A DNA stretch of 64,000 nucleotides, taken from NCBI RefSeq assembly GCF_006440675.2, contig NZ_CP083951.1:4125501-4189500 (forward strand), written 5' to 3'. Positions 38,977-52,685 of the stretch are shown here, piece by piece. The DNA comes from Mesorhizobium sp. B2-8-5. GTDB taxonomy: Bacteria; Pseudomonadota; Alphaproteobacteria; Rhizobiales; Rhizobiaceae. A model generated the notes under the pieces. It saw nothing but the letters and a program-made list of their open reading frames with translations. It was not told the DNA's origin and made no database searches. Position 1 is the stretch's first letter. Each line of letters begins with the position of its first letter. A program made the position numbers and the translations under genes.

Positions 38977-41340
38977 ATGAAGGCAGCATCCAAGTTTCTG
39001 AGCGCCGCTTCCGCGGCGGCTTTGTCCGCCGCTCTGGTCGTACCAGGCGCGCTCGCAGTGCAGTTCGCCGCCACGTCGGTGGCCGAGGCCGCGGTCATTT
39101 CGCGTGTCGAGGTCAGCGGCAACCAGCGGGTCGATGCGGAAACCATCCGCAATTACATTTCGATCAAGCCGGGCAAGCCTTTCTCCAGCTCCGATATCGA
39201 CGACGCCGTCAAGGCGCTGTTCGGCACCGGTCTGTTCTCGGACGTTCAGATCAACCAGGTCGGTTCGAGCCTGGTCGTCAAGGTTTCGGAATACAAGGTC
39301 GTCAACCAGGTCCTGTTCCAGGGCAACAAGAAGCTGAAGGACAACGCGCTCCAGGCCGCCATCCAGCTGAAGCCGCGCGCGACCTTCTCGCAGCAGGCGC
39401 TCGATGCCGATGTCGAGTCGGTCAAAGCCGCCTACAAGCGCATCGGCCGCGACGACGCCGCGGTGACCACGCAGATCATGGATCTCGGCGACAACCGCGT
39501 GAACGTGGTCTTCAACATCAACGAAGGCGGCCGTACCCAGATCGCGGCGATCAATTTCGTCGGCAATCACGCTTATTCCAGCCGCCGTCTGTCGGACGTC
39601 ATCAACACCAAGCGCTCGTCGTGGCTCTCCTTCGTGCTGCGCGACGACGTCTATGACGAGGACAAGCTGCGCGCCGACCAGGAGCTGCTGCGCCGCTTCT
39701 ACTACAATCACGGCTATGCCGACTTCCAGGTCGTCTCGGCCGTCGGCGAGCTCGACGATACCACCAACAAATACACGGTCACCATCACCGTACAGGAAGG
39801 CGATCGCTATACGTTCGGCGACGTCAGCGTGGAAAGCACCATTCCCGAGGTTGACTCGAAGTCGCTGGAATCCGCGGTCGAGACCCACAAGGGCGACGTC
39901 TACAACGCCAAGGACGTCGAGGATTCGATCGTCGCCTTGACCGAGAAGGTCGCGGGCTCGGGCTATGCCTTCGCCCAGGTGACGCCGCGCGGCGACCGTA
40001 ATTTCGAGAACCACACCATTTCGGTCGTATACACCATCGACCAGGGCACCAAGGCCTATGTCGAGCGCATCGAAATCCGCGGCAACGACCGCACGCGCGA
40101 CTATGTCATCCGTCGCGAATTCGATGTCAGCGAAGGCGACGCCTTCAACCAGGTTCTCATCCAGCGCGCGAAGAAGCGCTTGGAAAACCTTGATTACTTC
40201 CAGTCCGTGGACATTTCGACGGTTCCGGGCTCTGCCCCTGACCAGGTCGTGCTCGTGGTCACCGTGGTCGAGAAGTCGACCGGCGAGTTCTCGGTCGGCG
40301 CCGGCTATTCGACCGGCGGCGACACGCCCGGCCCGTCCATCGAAGGCTCGATCACCGAACGCAACTTCCTCGGCCGTGGCCAGTACATCAAGCTGTCGGC
40401 CGGCGGCGGCAAGAATTCGCGCGACTTCGCCCTTTCCTTCACCGAGCCCTACTTCCTCGGCCGGCGCATCGCGGCGGGCTTCGACATCTACAAGTCGACC
40501 CGCGAATACGATCACTACGATACCGACACCACCGGCGCGACCGTTCGGTTCGGCCTGCCGATCACCGACAACATTTCGACGCAGCTGGCCTACAATATCT
40601 CGCAAGAGAAGTACTCACTTGCAGACAATTGTACGACCAACGGGATCTATGACCCGCTCAAGTGCACCATCTCCCAAGCCATCCAGCAAGGCGTTGCAGA
40701 AAGCCCTTGGCTCAAGTCGTCGGTCAGCCTCGGTCTGGTCTACAACACCATCGACGATATGAAGAACCCGCATGAAGGGCTTTATGTCACCGGCACGACC
40801 GAGTTTGCCGGTTTGGGCGGCGACGCCAAATGGGTCAAGTTTACGGGACGCGCAAGCGTCTACCAGACCTTGTCCGAGCAGCTTGATATCGTCGGCCTGG
40901 TTTCGGGGGGAGCAGGCTACATCGCGGGCTACGGCAGTGGCGATCTTCGTATCTTCGATCTCTTCCAGAGCAACGATCGCATGATCCGCGGCTTCGAGTA
41001 TGGCGGCATCGGCCCTGTTGCCAACGACACCAGCGGCGACCATCTTGGTGGCACGACGTATTTCAATGCCTCCGCAGAAGCGCAGTTCCCGCTGCCGGTC
41101 ATTCCGGAGAGCTTCGGTCTGCGTGGCGCCGTCTTTGCTGATGCGGCCACGCTTTACGGCAACAACCTTGTCGGCGTTAACACAGACTCGGCTGGCATGA
41201 AGCTGCGCGCCTCGGTCGGTGTCGGCCTGATGTGGGCCTCGCCGTTCGGCCCGATCCGCATCGACTATGCGATCCCGGTCAAGAAAGAGTCGACCGACAA
41301 CGTGCAGGAATTCAACTTCGGTATCGCCACCCGCTTCTAA
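38977..41340 (+). CDS. bamA: outer membrane protein assembly factor BamA
   Basis: BamA folds and inserts outer-membrane beta-barrel proteins. The 787-residue protein has a signal peptide (about 1-35), five POTRA domains (about 40-390, the first beginning ISRVEVSGNQRVDAETIRNYI) and a 16-strand beta-barrel with the ITERNFLGRGQYIKLS entry, the lid loop region VRGF-like IRGFEYGGIGP and a C-terminal Phe. The ATG at 38977 is used since the extension upstream does not look like a signal. It sits between rseP and lpxD as in most proteobacteria. Confidence 0.97.
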   Translation: MKAASKFLSAASAAALSAALVVPGALAVQFAATSVAEAAVISRVEVSGNQRVDAETIRNYISIKPGKPFSSSDIDDAVKALFGTGLFSDVQINQVGSSLVVKVSEYKVVNQVLFQGNKKLKDNALQAAIQLKPRATFSQQALDADVESVKAAYKRIGRDDAAVTTQIMDLGDNRVNVVFNINEGGRTQIAAINFVGNHAYSSRRLSDVINTKRSSWLSFVLRDDVYDEDKLRADQELLRRFYYNHGYADFQVVSAVGELDDTTNKYTVTITVQEGDRYTFGDVSVESTIPEVDSKSLESAVETHKGDVYNAKDVEDSIVALTEKVAGSGYAFAQVTPRGDRNFENHTISVVYTIDQGTKAYVERIEIRGNDRTRDYVIRREFDVSEGDAFNQVLIQRAKKRLENLDYFQSVDISTVPGSAPDQVVLVVTVVEKSTGEFSVGAGYSTGGDTPGPSIEGSITERNFLGRGQYIKLSAGGGKNSRDFALSFTEPYFLGRRIAAGFDIYKSTREYDHYDTDTTGATVRFGLPITDNISTQLAYNISQEKYSLADNCTTNGIYDPLKCTISQAIQQGVAESPWLKSSVSLGLVYNTIDDMKNPHEGLYVTGTTEFAGLGGDAKWVKFTGRASVYQTLSEQLDIVGLVSGGAGYIAGYGSGDLRIFDLFQSNDRMIRGFEYGGIGPVANDTSGDHLGGTTYFNASAEAQFPLPVIPESFGLRGAVFADAATLYGNNLVGVNTDSAGMKLRASVGVGLMWASPFGPIRIDYAIPVKKESTDNVQEFNFGIATRF

Positions 41341-41418
41341 TTTCGTGGTTGCGATGGTTCCGGGCCGGCTGACGGCCCGGAGTGGACCGATCCGACCCAG
41401 CTGGATATAGCTTCTGGA

Positions 41419-42474
41419 ATGACCGATCCGGTGTTCTTCGCGCCTTCACGCCGGTATACGGCTGGCGAGGTCGCGAATCTGACCGGCGCCAGCCTGCTCG
41501 ATTCCGCTCAGGCCGAAATTGCCATCGAGGCGCTGGCTCCCGCCAACGAGGGTGGCAATGGCGCGCTCGTCTTTGTCGACGGCAAGCGCAATTTCGCCCT
41601 GATGCAGTCGCTCAGGGCGGCCGCGGTGCTGTGCCCTGCCGATTTTGCCAGCAAGGCGCCGCCGGGCATCGCAGTGCTCATGCATCCGCGTCCGCAACAG
41701 GCTTTCGCGATGGTCGGGCGCCTGTTGTTTCCGCAGGCCGCGACTCCGGGGCCAATGACCGGAGAAACCGGCATCTCGGCGCATGCGTTTATCGATCCAT
41801 CCGCGCATGTCGAGGACGGGGCGATCGTAGAGGCTGGTGCCGTGATCGGCCCTGGCGTATCCATCGGCAGCGGCACGGTCATTGCGCCCCACGCCGTTGT
41901 CGGCCGTTCCTGCCAGATCGGCCGCGACGGTTTCATCGGCCCCGGCGCCAGCATTCAATATGCGCTTGTCGGCAATCGCGTCATCATCCATGGCGGCGCC
42001 AGGATCGGCCAGGATGGTTTCGGCTTCGTCGGCGGCGCCAAAGGACCTGAACGCGTGCCGCAGATCGGCCGCGTCATCATCCAGGACGATGTCGAGATCG
42101 GCTCCAATTCGACCGTCGACCGTGGCGCCATGTCCGATACCATCATCGGCCAAGGCACCAAGATCGACAATCTGGTGCAGATCGCCCACAATGTTCGCAT
42201 CGGCCGCAATTGCATTATAGCCGGGCTTTCGGGTATTTCCGGTTCCGTCGTCGTCGGCGACAACGTCACCATGGGCGGCGGTGTCGGCCTTGCCGATCAT
42301 CTGACCATCGGACCAGGGGCCAAGCTTGCTGCGAGAAGTGGATTCATGAACAACGTGCCGGCAGGCGAGGTCTGGGGAGGTTACCCGGCGCAGCCCATGG
42401 CGGAAGCCATGCGCGAGATAGCGATGCTGCGCAGGATGGCCAGGACGCGCAAGCAAGGCGACGGAAATGGCTGA
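41419..42474 (+). CDS. lpxD: UDP-3-O-(3-hydroxymyristoyl)glucosamine N-acyltransferase
   Basis: LpxD adds the second 3-hydroxyacyl chain in lipid A synthesis. The 351-residue protein has an N-terminal uridine-binding domain, then a left-handed beta-helix of hexapeptide repeats, with the catalytic His in QIAHNVRIG and the C-terminal [16 protein letters not shown] segment. Its 3' end overlaps fabZ by 8 bp. It lies in the lpxD-fabZ-lpxA-lpxI-lpxB run. Confidence 0.97.
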   Translation: MTDPVFFAPSRRYTAGEVANLTGASLLDSAQAEIAIEALAPANEGGNGALVFVDGKRNFALMQSLRAAAVLCPADFASKAPPGIAVLMHPRPQQAFAMVGRLLFPQAATPGPMTGETGISAHAFIDPSAHVEDGAIVEAGAVIGPGVSIGSGTVIAPHAVVGRSCQIGRDGFIGPGASIQYALVGNRVIIHGGARIGQDGFGFVGGAKGPERVPQIGRVIIQDDVEIGSNSTVDRGAMSDTIIGQGTKIDNLVQIAHNVRIGRNCIIAGLSGISGSVVVGDNVTMGGGVGLADHLTIGPGAKLAARSGFMNNVPAGEVWGGYPAQPMAEAMREIAMLRRMARTRKQGDGNG

Positions 42475-42928
42475 TATGGTGGCAACGACACTCGACGCGG
42501 TCGATATCATGGGGCTTATGAAGCTCCTGCCGCATCGCTATCCATTCCTGCTGATCGATCGCATCGTCGACATAGACGGCGACGAGTCCGCTGTCGGCAT
42601 CAAGAACGTGACCATCAACGAGCCGCATTTCCAGGGCCATTTCCCCCAGCAGCCGGTCATGCCCGGTGTGCTCATCATCGAGGCCATGGCCCAGACCGCG
42701 GGCGCGATCTGCATTCGCAGCCTCAACACCGAGAAGCCGTCGCTGGTTTATTTCATGACCATCGACAACGCGAAATTCCGCAAGCCGGTCGTTCCGGGCG
42801 ATCAGCTCAGGATCCACGTCAAAAAGATCAAGAAGCGCGGCAACCTGCTGAAATTCGCCTGCGAGGCGATGGTCGACGGCGCGAAAGCCGCCGAAGCCGA
42901 GGTTTCGGCCATGATGGTTACCGGCTGA
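42467..42928 (+). CDS. fabZ: 3-hydroxyacyl-ACP dehydratase FabZ
   Basis: FabZ dehydrates 3-hydroxyacyl-ACP in fatty-acid elongation and competes with LpxA for 3-hydroxymyristoyl-ACP. The 153-residue hot-dog protein has [14 protein letters not shown], the catalytic His/Glu in [26 protein letters not shown] and an [11 protein letters not shown] segment. It starts inside lpxD and ends 9 bp before lpxA, which keeps the two competing activities co-regulated. Confidence 0.97.
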   Translation: MADMVATTLDAVDIMGLMKLLPHRYPFLLIDRIVDIDGDESAVGIKNVTINEPHFQGHFPQQPVMPGVLIIEAMAQTAGAICIRSLNTEKPSLVYFMTIDNAKFRKPVVPGDQLRIHVKKIKKRGNLLKFACEAMVDGAKAAEAEVSAMMVTG

Positions 42929-42937
42929 CGGTTCGAA

Positions 42938-43780
42938 ATGCTCATGAAAGTCTCGACATCCATTCATCCTTCCTCGGTCGTCGAAGAAGGAGCCCGGCTC
43001 GGCGAAGGCGTCCGCATCGGACCCTTCTGCCATATCAGCGCCGATGCAATCATTGGCGATCGTGTGGAGCTGGTCAGCCATGTGTCGGTGATGGGCGCCA
43101 CGACCATCGGGGCCGGAACAAAGGTCTATCCAATGGCGACGCTCGGCGCGCCGCCGCAGAACACCAAGCACAAGGGCGGTCGCACCACCCTGGTCATCGG
43201 AGCGAACTGCACCATTCGTGAAGGCGTCACAATGCATGTCGGCACCGACACCAGCCGTGGCGAGACAACTGTCGGCGACAACGGCAACTTCCTCGCCTAC
43301 GCCCACATCGCCCATGATTGCGTCGTCGGCAAGAACGCTACCTTCGCCAATGGCGCGACGCTCGGCGGACATTGCGAAATCGGCGACAACGTCTATATCG
43401 GCGGCCTAAGCGCGGTTCACCAATTCGTGCGCGTCGGCGACAACGCCTTTCTCGGCGGCTGCTCGGCTTTTGTCGGCGATGTCATTCCCTACGCCATTGC
43501 CGTCGGCAACCGCGCCAGCTTGCGCGGCTTGAACATCATTGGTCTCAAACGCTCCGGTCTGCCGCGTTCCGAGATCTACCTGCTGCGCAAAGCTTATAGG
43601 ACGATTTTCGATCGTTCCCGCACCGTCGGTGAGAATGTGGAACTCGCCAAGGCCGAGTTCGCCGGATCGCCAACGGCCATGAAGATCATCGATTTCATCA
43701 CCAGTCGCGACAAGCGACACTTTGCCGTCCCATCGCTCAAAGGTGGCGGCGACGAAGACAGCGGCGATGACGAGGCCTGA
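42938..43780 (+). CDS. lpxA: UDP-N-acetylglucosamine acyltransferase
   Basis: LpxA transfers the first 3-hydroxyacyl chain to UDP-GlcNAc. The 280-residue beta-helix trimer shows repeated hexapeptides from IHPSSVVEEGARLGEGVRIGPFC, the catalytic His in AYAHIAHDCVVG and the C-terminal helical part with IGLKRSGLPRSEI. Starts at 42938 and 42944 are both possible. The stop overlaps lpxI. Confidence 0.97.
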   Translation: MLMKVSTSIHPSSVVEEGARLGEGVRIGPFCHISADAIIGDRVELVSHVSVMGATTIGAGTKVYPMATLGAPPQNTKHKGGRTTLVIGANCTIREGVTMHVGTDTSRGETTVGDNGNFLAYAHIAHDCVVGKNATFANGATLGGHCEIGDNVYIGGLSAVHQFVRVGDNAFLGGCSAFVGDVIPYAIAVGNRASLRGLNIIGLKRSGLPRSEIYLLRKAYRTIFDRSRTVGENVELAKAEFAGSPTAMKIIDFITSRDKRHFAVPSLKGGGDEDSGDDEA

Positions 43781-44673
43781 GCGCGCCGCATCAGCGTTCC
43801 AACTCGCGCCGGGCTCGAAGGTCGGCATTATTGCCGGCGGTGGCAGCCTGCCCGTCGAAGTCGCCGATGGCCTGGTCAAGCACGGTTTCGTGCCCTTCAT
43901 CATCATCGCCGCCGGTGAGGTCGACCGCGAGGCGGACTTCGCGGCCTACGATCAGGAAAAACTCGCGCTGGAAGACATCGGACTGCTGTTTCCGTTGCTG
44001 AAGCGCCGGGGCATCACGCACCTTGTCCTGGCCGGCGAGATCAAGCGCAGGCCGCGGCTGAGCAGGATAAAGCCGACATTTGGTCTGCTGGCGATAATTC
44101 CCTCCGTGGTCAGAGCGTTGCGACGCGGCGACGACGGCCTGCTGAAGGTGTTGACCCGAGGCCTGGAAAAGCGAGGCGTCAAGGTCGTCGGCGCGCACGA
44201 AGTCGTTCCGGAACTGACGGCTGGCGAAGGTCCATTGACGGCGATCGGGCCAAACCAGTCCGACTGGCGTGACATCGAAGCCGCCCGTAAGGCGGCCAAG
44301 GCCATCGGCGTACTCGATATCGGACAGGCTGCGATTGCGATTGGAGGTCGAGCCGTCGCCCTCGAAGGCATTGAAGGCACCGCCGGCCTGCTTGACAGAA
44401 CGCGGGAATTGCGCGGCCACGGCAGGCTGGCCGGCAAGACGCGCGGCGTGCTGGTCAAATGCGCCAAGCCGGGCCAGGAATTGCGCGCCGACTTGCCCAC
44501 TATCGGCCCGCAGACCATTGAGGCCGCTCATGCGGCAGGCCTTGCCGGCATAGCCGTCGAAGCCGGCCGTTCGCTTATCCTTGAAGGTCCGACTACGCTT
44601 GCTCGCGCCAATGCGCTTGGCCTGTTCATTGTCGGCCTGCCCGCGACGAAAATGGCCAATGGAGAGCCGGCCA

Positions 44674-44684
<11 letters not shown>
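43767..44684 (+). CDS. lpxI: UDP-2,3-diacylglucosamine pyrophosphatase LpxI
   Basis: LpxI replaces LpxH in alphaproteobacteria: it hydrolyses UDP-2,3-diacylglucosamine to lipid X and UMP. The 305-residue protein has KVGIIAGGGSLPVEVADGL, the LAGEIKRRPRLSRIKP segment and the C-terminal LIKCAKPGQ-like VLVKCAKPGQELRADLPTIGPQTIEAA domain that defines the family (DUF1009). The ATG at 43767 overlaps lpxA by 14 bp, and its own end overlaps lpxB by 11 bp. Confidence 0.95.
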
Positions 44685-47299
<2,615 letters not shown>

Positions 47300-47478
47300 T
47301 GCAAACTCCTTTATGTTCCTCATGCCGGCAAGGCAATTCCTGCAAACGACACGTCGAAATCACCGGAATGCGCGAACTTGCCATCGCATTTTAGGAGGTG
47401 CGTGCCAGATTGGGCCAAGCCTAATGTTGCACTGCGAAACACACCTTTCAATGCCAATCTTCTTGGGCCAGTTCGCTG

Positions 47479-48903
47479 CTAATCGATTTGATCTCCAATC
47501 CTCGCCAGGCTTTCCTGGCGACCCAACACGGCAAGCACGTCGAACACGCCGGGCGAGGTGCTGCGGCCGGTCAGCGCGGCCCGAAGCGGCTGTGCCACGG
47601 CGCCGAGCTTGTGCCCACCGGCCTGCGCAAAGTCGCGGATCGAAGCCTCGGCCGAGGCGGCGCTCCAGTCGCCCTCGACGGCAGACAATGCGCCATGCGC
47701 GCCGCGCAGAATCGCGCGCGCATCCGCGTTGAGCAAGCCGGCCGCCTTCTCATCCAGCGGCAACGGCCGCTCGGCGAACAGAAACGCCGCTCCGTCGACC
47801 AGCTCGACCAGGGTCTTGGCCCGCTCCTTGAGACCGGGCATGGCGGCAAGCAGTTGCGCCTTGCGCCTGTCGTCGAGCTTTGCCGCGATCGTCGGGCCGC
47901 CTTCGAGATAGGGCAAGGTGGCGACGAAGATGTCGAACAGCGCCTGGTCATCCATCTTGCGCATATGGACGCCGTTCAGCGCCTCGAGCTTGGCGAAGTC
48001 GAAGCGCGCCGCGCCCTTGTTGACGTCGCCGATGTCGAACCACGCGACCATGTCCTTGACCGACATCACCTCGTCGTCGCCATGGCTCCAGCCGAGCCTG
48101 GCCAGATAGTTGAGCAGAGCCTCGGGCAGATAACCCATGGCGCGATAGGCTTCGACACCGAGCGCGCCGTGCCGCTTCGACAGCTTGGCGCCGTCGGCGC
48201 CGTGGATCAGCGGGATGTGCGACATCGACGGCACATCCCAGCCCATGGCATCGTAGATCACCGTCTGGCGCGCGGCGTTGGTCAGGTGATCGTCGCCGCG
48301 GATGATGTGGGTGACGCCCATGTCGTGATCGTCGACGACGACGGCATGCATGTAGGTCGGGACGCCGTCGGAACGCAGGATGATGAAGTCGTCGAGATCC
48401 TTGTTCGGGAAGCGCACCTCGCCCTGCACGCGGTCGTTGACGATCGTCACGCCTTCGGTCGGCGCCTTGATGCGGATCGCACCCTTGACGCCTGCCGGCG
48501 CCTCGGAGGGGCCGCGGTCGCGCCACTGGCCGTTGTAGCGCGGCGGCAGACCCTTGGCGCGGGCCGCCTCGCGCATCGCCTCGAGCTCGGCCGGCGTCTC
48601 ATAGGCGTAATAGGCCTTGCCCATGCGCACGAGCTCCTCGGCCACCTCGCGATGACGCGGCGCGCGCTCGAACTGCGAGACGGCCTTGCCGTCCCAGGAG
48701 AGGCCAAGCCAGGTCAGCCCGTCGAGAATGGCGGCGGTGGCAGCTTCGGTGGAGCGCTCGCGATCGGTATCCTCGATGCGCAGCAGCATCGTGCCGCCGG
48801 TGTGCCTGGCATAGAGCCAGTTGAACAGCGCCGTACGCGCCCCGCCAATATGCAGGTAGCCTGTGGGCGAGGGGGCAAAGCGGGTGACGACCTTGTCGGA
48901 CAT
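47479..48903 (-). CDS. gltX: glutamate-tRNA ligase
   Basis: GltX charges tRNA-Glu, and in bacteria with GatCAB often also tRNA-Gln, whose product is then amidated; gatC and gatA in this window fit that. The 474-residue class I synthetase has [25 protein letters not shown] (HIGH-like) and KLSKRHG (KMSKS-like). The ATG at 48903 gives [13 protein letters not shown]; the open frame continues to 49329 without likely coding content. comEC is divergent about 100 bp away. Confidence 0.96.
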   Translation of the reverse strand: MSDKVVTRFAPSPTGYLHIGGARTALFNWLYARHTGGTMLLRIEDTDRERSTEAATAAILDGLTWLGLSWDGKAVSQFERAPRHREVAEELVRMGKAYYAYETPAELEAMREAARAKGLPPRYNGQWRDRGPSEAPAGVKGAIRIKAPTEGVTIVNDRVQGEVRFPNKDLDDFIILRSDGVPTYMHAVVVDDHDMGVTHIIRGDDHLTNAARQTVIYDAMGWDVPSMSHIPLIHGADGAKLSKRHGALGVEAYRAMGYLPEALLNYLARLGWSHGDDEVMSVKDMVAWFDIGDVNKGAARFDFAKLEALNGVHMRKMDDQALFDIFVATLPYLEGGPTIAAKLDDRRKAQLLAAMPGLKERAKTLVELVDGAAFLFAERPLPLDEKAAGLLNADARAILRGAHGALSAVEGDWSAASAEASIRDFAQAGGHKLGAVAQPLRAALTGRSTSPGVFDVLAVLGRQESLARIGDQID

Positions 48904-49006
48904 GGAACTCTCGAGGAAGCACTGAAAAGATGCATGTTTCGCGCGGACTTCCACGCGACCGGCGTTCATGTAGCATAGGCGGTCTGGGGCGCAAGGGGCA
49001 GACCCG

Positions 49007-51463
49007 ATGGCTGGACGTGGCCGGGGCGCGGAGGAGGGCGGGGGAACGACAGCTGGCGTCAGCGAACGCCTGATGTTTGCCCATGCCGCGCCCGAAGAGG
49101 GAGCGCCGGTTTCGCTTCCGGAGCCGCGGGCACCTACCGAGCTTACGCCACCCGGTGACGGTGCAATACAGCCGGTCTCGCCAACGGCGAGCCTCAGCCG
49201 AATCCGCAAACAGCTTGGCCGCGCCTCGCTTCCCGCATTGCTCCGAAGCATCGGCACCGCTGCCGCCACCGAGCTTGACCGCGGCATCGGCTTCCTGCTG
49301 GTGCCGGTGTTTTTGGCCGCCGGCGTCATCTATTACTTCACGCTGAGCGCTGAGCCGGATCTCTACAGGCCGCTTGCGGCAGTGGCCCTGATGGCGGTCT
49401 GCGCGGCGGCCTCACATTCCCGGCACAGAACGCACCTTGTCTTCATGGCGGCGTTTTTCTGCGCCTTGGGCTTTCTCGCGGCCAAGGTCGAGACCTGGCG
49501 GATGGCAACCCCGATGCTGGGTTCGGAAATCCAGACACGGCTGACGGGCCGCCTCGTCACCGCCGAGGCGATGGCCAATGGCCGTGTCCGGCTGACCATC
49601 GACTTGATTTCCACGGAACGTCCGAAGCTGCGCTACGCGCCGGACCGCGTCAGGCTTTCGGCGCGCAGGATCCCGCCCGACATGACAGCCGGGTCGATGC
49701 TGACCGGCTATGCCAAGCTGTTGCCGCCGACCGGCCCGGTTCGGCCGGACAGCTACGACTTTTCATTCGACAGCTATTTTGCCGGCATTGGCGGCAGCGG
49801 CTTTTTCCTGGGTGATCCAAAGCTGATTGCGCCAGCGAAAGCGCCGTTTGGCGCGCGCGTCGCATCGGCAGTGGAAAACGCGCGCGAAGGGATCGCCGAT
49901 CACATCAGGAGCGCCATCGGCGGATCCGAAGGCGAGATCGCGGCGGCGCTGATCGTCGGCGTTCGTGCCGGCATTCCGGAAGCCATCAACGAGTCGATGC
50001 GACGGACCGGCATCTACCACATCATTTCGATCTCCGGCCTGCATATGGCGCTGGTCGCCGGCACGATCATGGTCCTTTTGCGCGGCGCCTTCGCGCTGTT
50101 TCCGGATTTCTCGTCGCGCCGGCCGGTGAAGAAATATGCCGCTGCAATCGCGCTGCTCTCGATCGCCGCCTACCTCGTGATCTCCGGCATCGTGGTGGCG
50201 GCCGAGCGGAGTTTCATCATGCTGGCCGTGATGCTCGCCGCCGTGCTCTTCGACCGCGCGGCGCTCACCATGCGCAACCTGGCGATCTCGGCCATCGCCG
50301 TCATCCTTGTCTCGCCGCACGAAGTTGTCGGCCCGAGCTTCCAGATGTCCTTCGCCGCCACCGCCGCGCTGGTCGGCGCCTATGCCGGTTTTGCCGACTA
50401 TCGCGCCGGCAAAACGACCGGGCCGCCGGCAAAGCATTCGTTCCTCGGCTTCCTATCGCGAAAACTGGCGATTGGAGTAGGTGGTGCCGCCGTGACGTCG
50501 CTCATCGCGGGCAGCGCGACATTGTTGTTTGCGATCTGGCACTTCCAGCGCGTATCGCCGCTCAGCCTGCTGGCCAATCTGTCGGTCATGCCGATCGTCT
50601 CACTGATCGTCATGCCGTTCGCCGTGTTGAGCGCGCTGGCCATGCCCTTCGGCTTCGACGGCCCCTTCCTCTTTGTCATGGGCAAAGGCCTGACGGCGAT
50701 GATCGCCATTTCGGCGTGGATCTCCGAGCGCTCACCAGTCGACGCCGTCGGGCTGATCTCGATCCAGTCGGTGCTGCTGGCGACGGTCGCGCTGGTCATC
50801 GCGACGATGGCCACCACCTGGCTGAGGCTTGCCGCCGTACCCTTCGCGCTCGCCGCGCTGCTGGCCATTCCGCATGTCCGCGCCCCGGATGTGCTTGTCT
50901 CGGAGGACGCGCATCTGGTGGCGATGCCGATCGGCGGCGGCGAGCTTGCCATCAACCGCACGCGCTCCAACGACTTCACCACGGACAACTGGAAACGGGC
51001 GCTGAAAGCCGAGGAAATCGTACCGCCGGAGACGTTCGCTAAAGACGCCCTCGACATCGCCGATCCCGTCGACCTGCCGCCCGGCTCGCCCTTCTACTGC
51101 ATCGGCGACCTCTGCATCGGCCGGCATCCTTCCGGTGCCATCGTCGCGCTCGCCGAGAACCGCGCCAGCGCCCGGCCTGCTTGCGGTTTCGCCGACCTCA
51201 TCGTCATCGACGACGCCACGGCCCACAATCCATGCCGCGATCCGCGCGTACTCGTCGTCACCAAGCGGCAGCTGGCACGCGACGGCAGCGCCGCCATCTT
51301 CTTTGATCCGCAATCGGCAACCGCGCGGCCAACCGTTCGCTACGCGGTCGAAGAACCGTACCGACCCTGGCACGAGCAGCGGAAATACGCGCGTGAGGCG
51401 AGGGGGCTGCCGCCCTATCAACGACCGGAAAAGCCGGCGGTCGCGCCGCAGCCTACAGAATAG
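49007..51463 (+). CDS. comEC: ComEC/Rec2-type membrane protein
   Basis: ComEC forms the channel that carries transforming DNA across the inner membrane. The 818-residue protein has a hydrophilic N-terminal extension (about 1-95), a DUF4131 region with several spans, and the competence domain with [22 protein letters not shown] and about eight spans (about 290-600). The C-terminal 200 residues contain no metallo-beta-lactamase HxHxDH motif, so the usual DNA-degrading domain is absent or replaced. It is divergent from gltX and convergent with lexA. Confidence 0.9.
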   Translation: MAGRGRGAEEGGGTTAGVSERLMFAHAAPEEGAPVSLPEPRAPTELTPPGDGAIQPVSPTASLSRIRKQLGRASLPALLRSIGTAAATELDRGIGFLLVPVFLAAGVIYYFTLSAEPDLYRPLAAVALMAVCAAASHSRHRTHLVFMAAFFCALGFLAAKVETWRMATPMLGSEIQTRLTGRLVTAEAMANGRVRLTIDLISTERPKLRYAPDRVRLSARRIPPDMTAGSMLTGYAKLLPPTGPVRPDSYDFSFDSYFAGIGGSGFFLGDPKLIAPAKAPFGARVASAVENAREGIADHIRSAIGGSEGEIAAALIVGVRAGIPEAINESMRRTGIYHIISISGLHMALVAGTIMVLLRGAFALFPDFSSRRPVKKYAAAIALLSIAAYLVISGIVVAAERSFIMLAVMLAAVLFDRAALTMRNLAISAIAVILVSPHEVVGPSFQMSFAATAALVGAYAGFADYRAGKTTGPPAKHSFLGFLSRKLAIGVGGAAVTSLIAGSATLLFAIWHFQRVSPLSLLANLSVMPIVSLIVMPFAVLSALAMPFGFDGPFLFVMGKGLTAMIAISAWISERSPVDAVGLISIQSVLLATVALVIATMATTWLRLAAVPFALAALLAIPHVRAPDVLVSEDAHLVAMPIGGGELAINRTRSNDFTTDNWKRALKAEEIVPPETFAKDALDIADPVDLPPGSPFYCIGDLCIGRHPSGAIVALAENRASARPACGFADLIVIDDATAHNPCRDPRVLVVTKRQLARDGSAAIFFDPQSATARPTVRYAVEEPYRPWHEQRKYAREARGLPPYQRPEKPAVAPQPTE

Positions 51464-51503
51464 ATGGCACACAGTTCCGGCGAAGACCGCCGCGCGGTTC
51501 TGC

Positions 51504-52238
51504 TCAGTAACGGCGGATGAGTCCGACGAGCTTACCCTGAACCTTGACCCGGTCCGGTCCGAAGATACGGGTCTCGTACGCCGGGTTGGCGGCCTCGAGC
51601 GCGATCGAGGCACCCTTGCGACGAAACCGCTTCAGGGTCGCTTCCTCGTCGTCGACCAGCGCCACCACGATCTCGCCCGGACTTGCCGTATTGGCGTTGC
51701 GGATTATGACCGTATCGCCGTCGAAGATACCGGCCTCGATCATCGAGTCGCCCTTGACCTCCAGCGCATAATGCTCGCCGCCCATGATCATGTCCGGCGG
51801 CACCGAGATCGAATGCGTCTGGTGCTGGATGGCGTCTATCGGCACGCCAGCGGCGATGCGGCCCATCACCGGAATGGACACGGCCGAAACAGCGTCGTCG
51901 TCATTGCTGGGTGTCGGCGTGCGCGAGGGCGCCGCCGGCTTGACCTCGCGGCCAAGATTGCCCTGGCCGCCCTGGATGACGCTCGGCGAAAACTTTCTCG
52001 CGGCATTCAGGCCAGGCGCGATCGAGTCGGGCAGCCGCAGCACTTCAAGCGCGCGCGCCCGGTTCGGCAGCCGGCGAATGAAGCCGCGTTCTTCCAGCGC
52101 CGTGATCAGCCGATGGATGCCCGATTTGGAGGCGAGGTCGAGCGCTTCCTTCATCTCGTCGAAAGACGGTGGAATCCCGCTCTCCTTGAGGCGTTCATGG
52201 ATGAACATCAGCAGTTCATGTTGTTTGCGCGTCAGCAT
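51504..52238 (-). CDS. lexA: LexA repressor
   Basis: LexA represses the SOS regulon and cleaves itself when RecA is activated. The 244-residue protein has the N-terminal winged helix ([32 protein letters not shown]), the cleavage site Ala130-Gly131 in RIAAGVPI, nucleophile Ser165 (KGDSMIEAG) and Lys203 (ATLKRF). The ATG at 52238 gives the usual N-terminus. An SOS box lies 62 bp upstream of the start. The comEC gene converges 40 bp downstream. Confidence 0.97.
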   Translation of the reverse strand: MLTRKQHELLMFIHERLKESGIPPSFDEMKEALDLASKSGIHRLITALEERGFIRRLPNRARALEVLRLPDSIAPGLNAARKFSPSVIQGGQGNLGREVKPAAPSRTPTPSNDDDAVSAVSIPVMGRIAAGVPIDAIQHQTHSISVPPDMIMGGEHYALEVKGDSMIEAGIFDGDTVIIRNANTASPGEIVVALVDDEEATLKRFRRKGASIALEAANPAYETRIFGPDRVKVQGKLVGLIRRY

Positions 52239-52299
52239 GGCGGCCCCCTTGGGTTCTGAAACCGGAATCAGAAAAACAAACCCAGAACAAACACTATCT

Positions 52300-52314
52300 G
52301 TTCCAGTTGTGTTC
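52300..52314. promoter_or_regulatory. LexA (SOS) box of lexA
   Basis: GTTC-CAGTTGT-GTTC, the alphaproteobacterial direct-repeat SOS box GTTC-N7-GTTC (GAAC-N7-GAAC on the lexA strand), 62 bp upstream of the lexA start. It indicates autoregulation. Confidence 0.85.
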
Positions 52315-52685
52315 CGCAACCGTTTAAAGTTTAGTGAATTTGTTGAGGCTTCGGAAACAATGTTGCATCCAAGGGATACCTGACCGGGTCAGGTCGGCGG
52401 TGTCATTGATTCCGCTCGATTATGCAGCCCTCCTTAAGCTGAAGCGCGGTCCAACACCATCACAAAGGCGCGGGGCGGGATCGCTTCGGCTCTTGCGCGA
52501 ACGTGCCTCACCGTGAACGAAACGGACCCAAAATGCCAACTTCGGCAATGGTCGCAATCCTTGGTCTTCGCCGTCTATGGACCAGCTAACATAGCGCAGA
52601 AGGTTCTTGCCGTGGCACGGACGGTGGTGAGACAACCGCCCTTGGCCAACCGTGAGAGGCGCCATGCCGAAATGGAGGCGGCAGC
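52315..52685. other. gene-free region between lexA and kynU
   Basis: This 371 bp stretch has no credible coding frame, RNA gene, repeat or strong hairpin. It must contain the upstream part of the lexA promoter and the kynU promoter; no clear -35/-10 pair for kynU was found. Confidence 0.6.

Noticed and set aside
38806..40605. 599-codon open frame on the minus strand
   Set aside because: It is antisense to bamA, whose POTRA and barrel sequence is unmistakable. Shadow frame.
52334..52516. Possible 60-codon gene upstream of kynU
   Set aside because: No ribosome binding site, Arg-rich low-quality sequence, and no similarity to any family I know.
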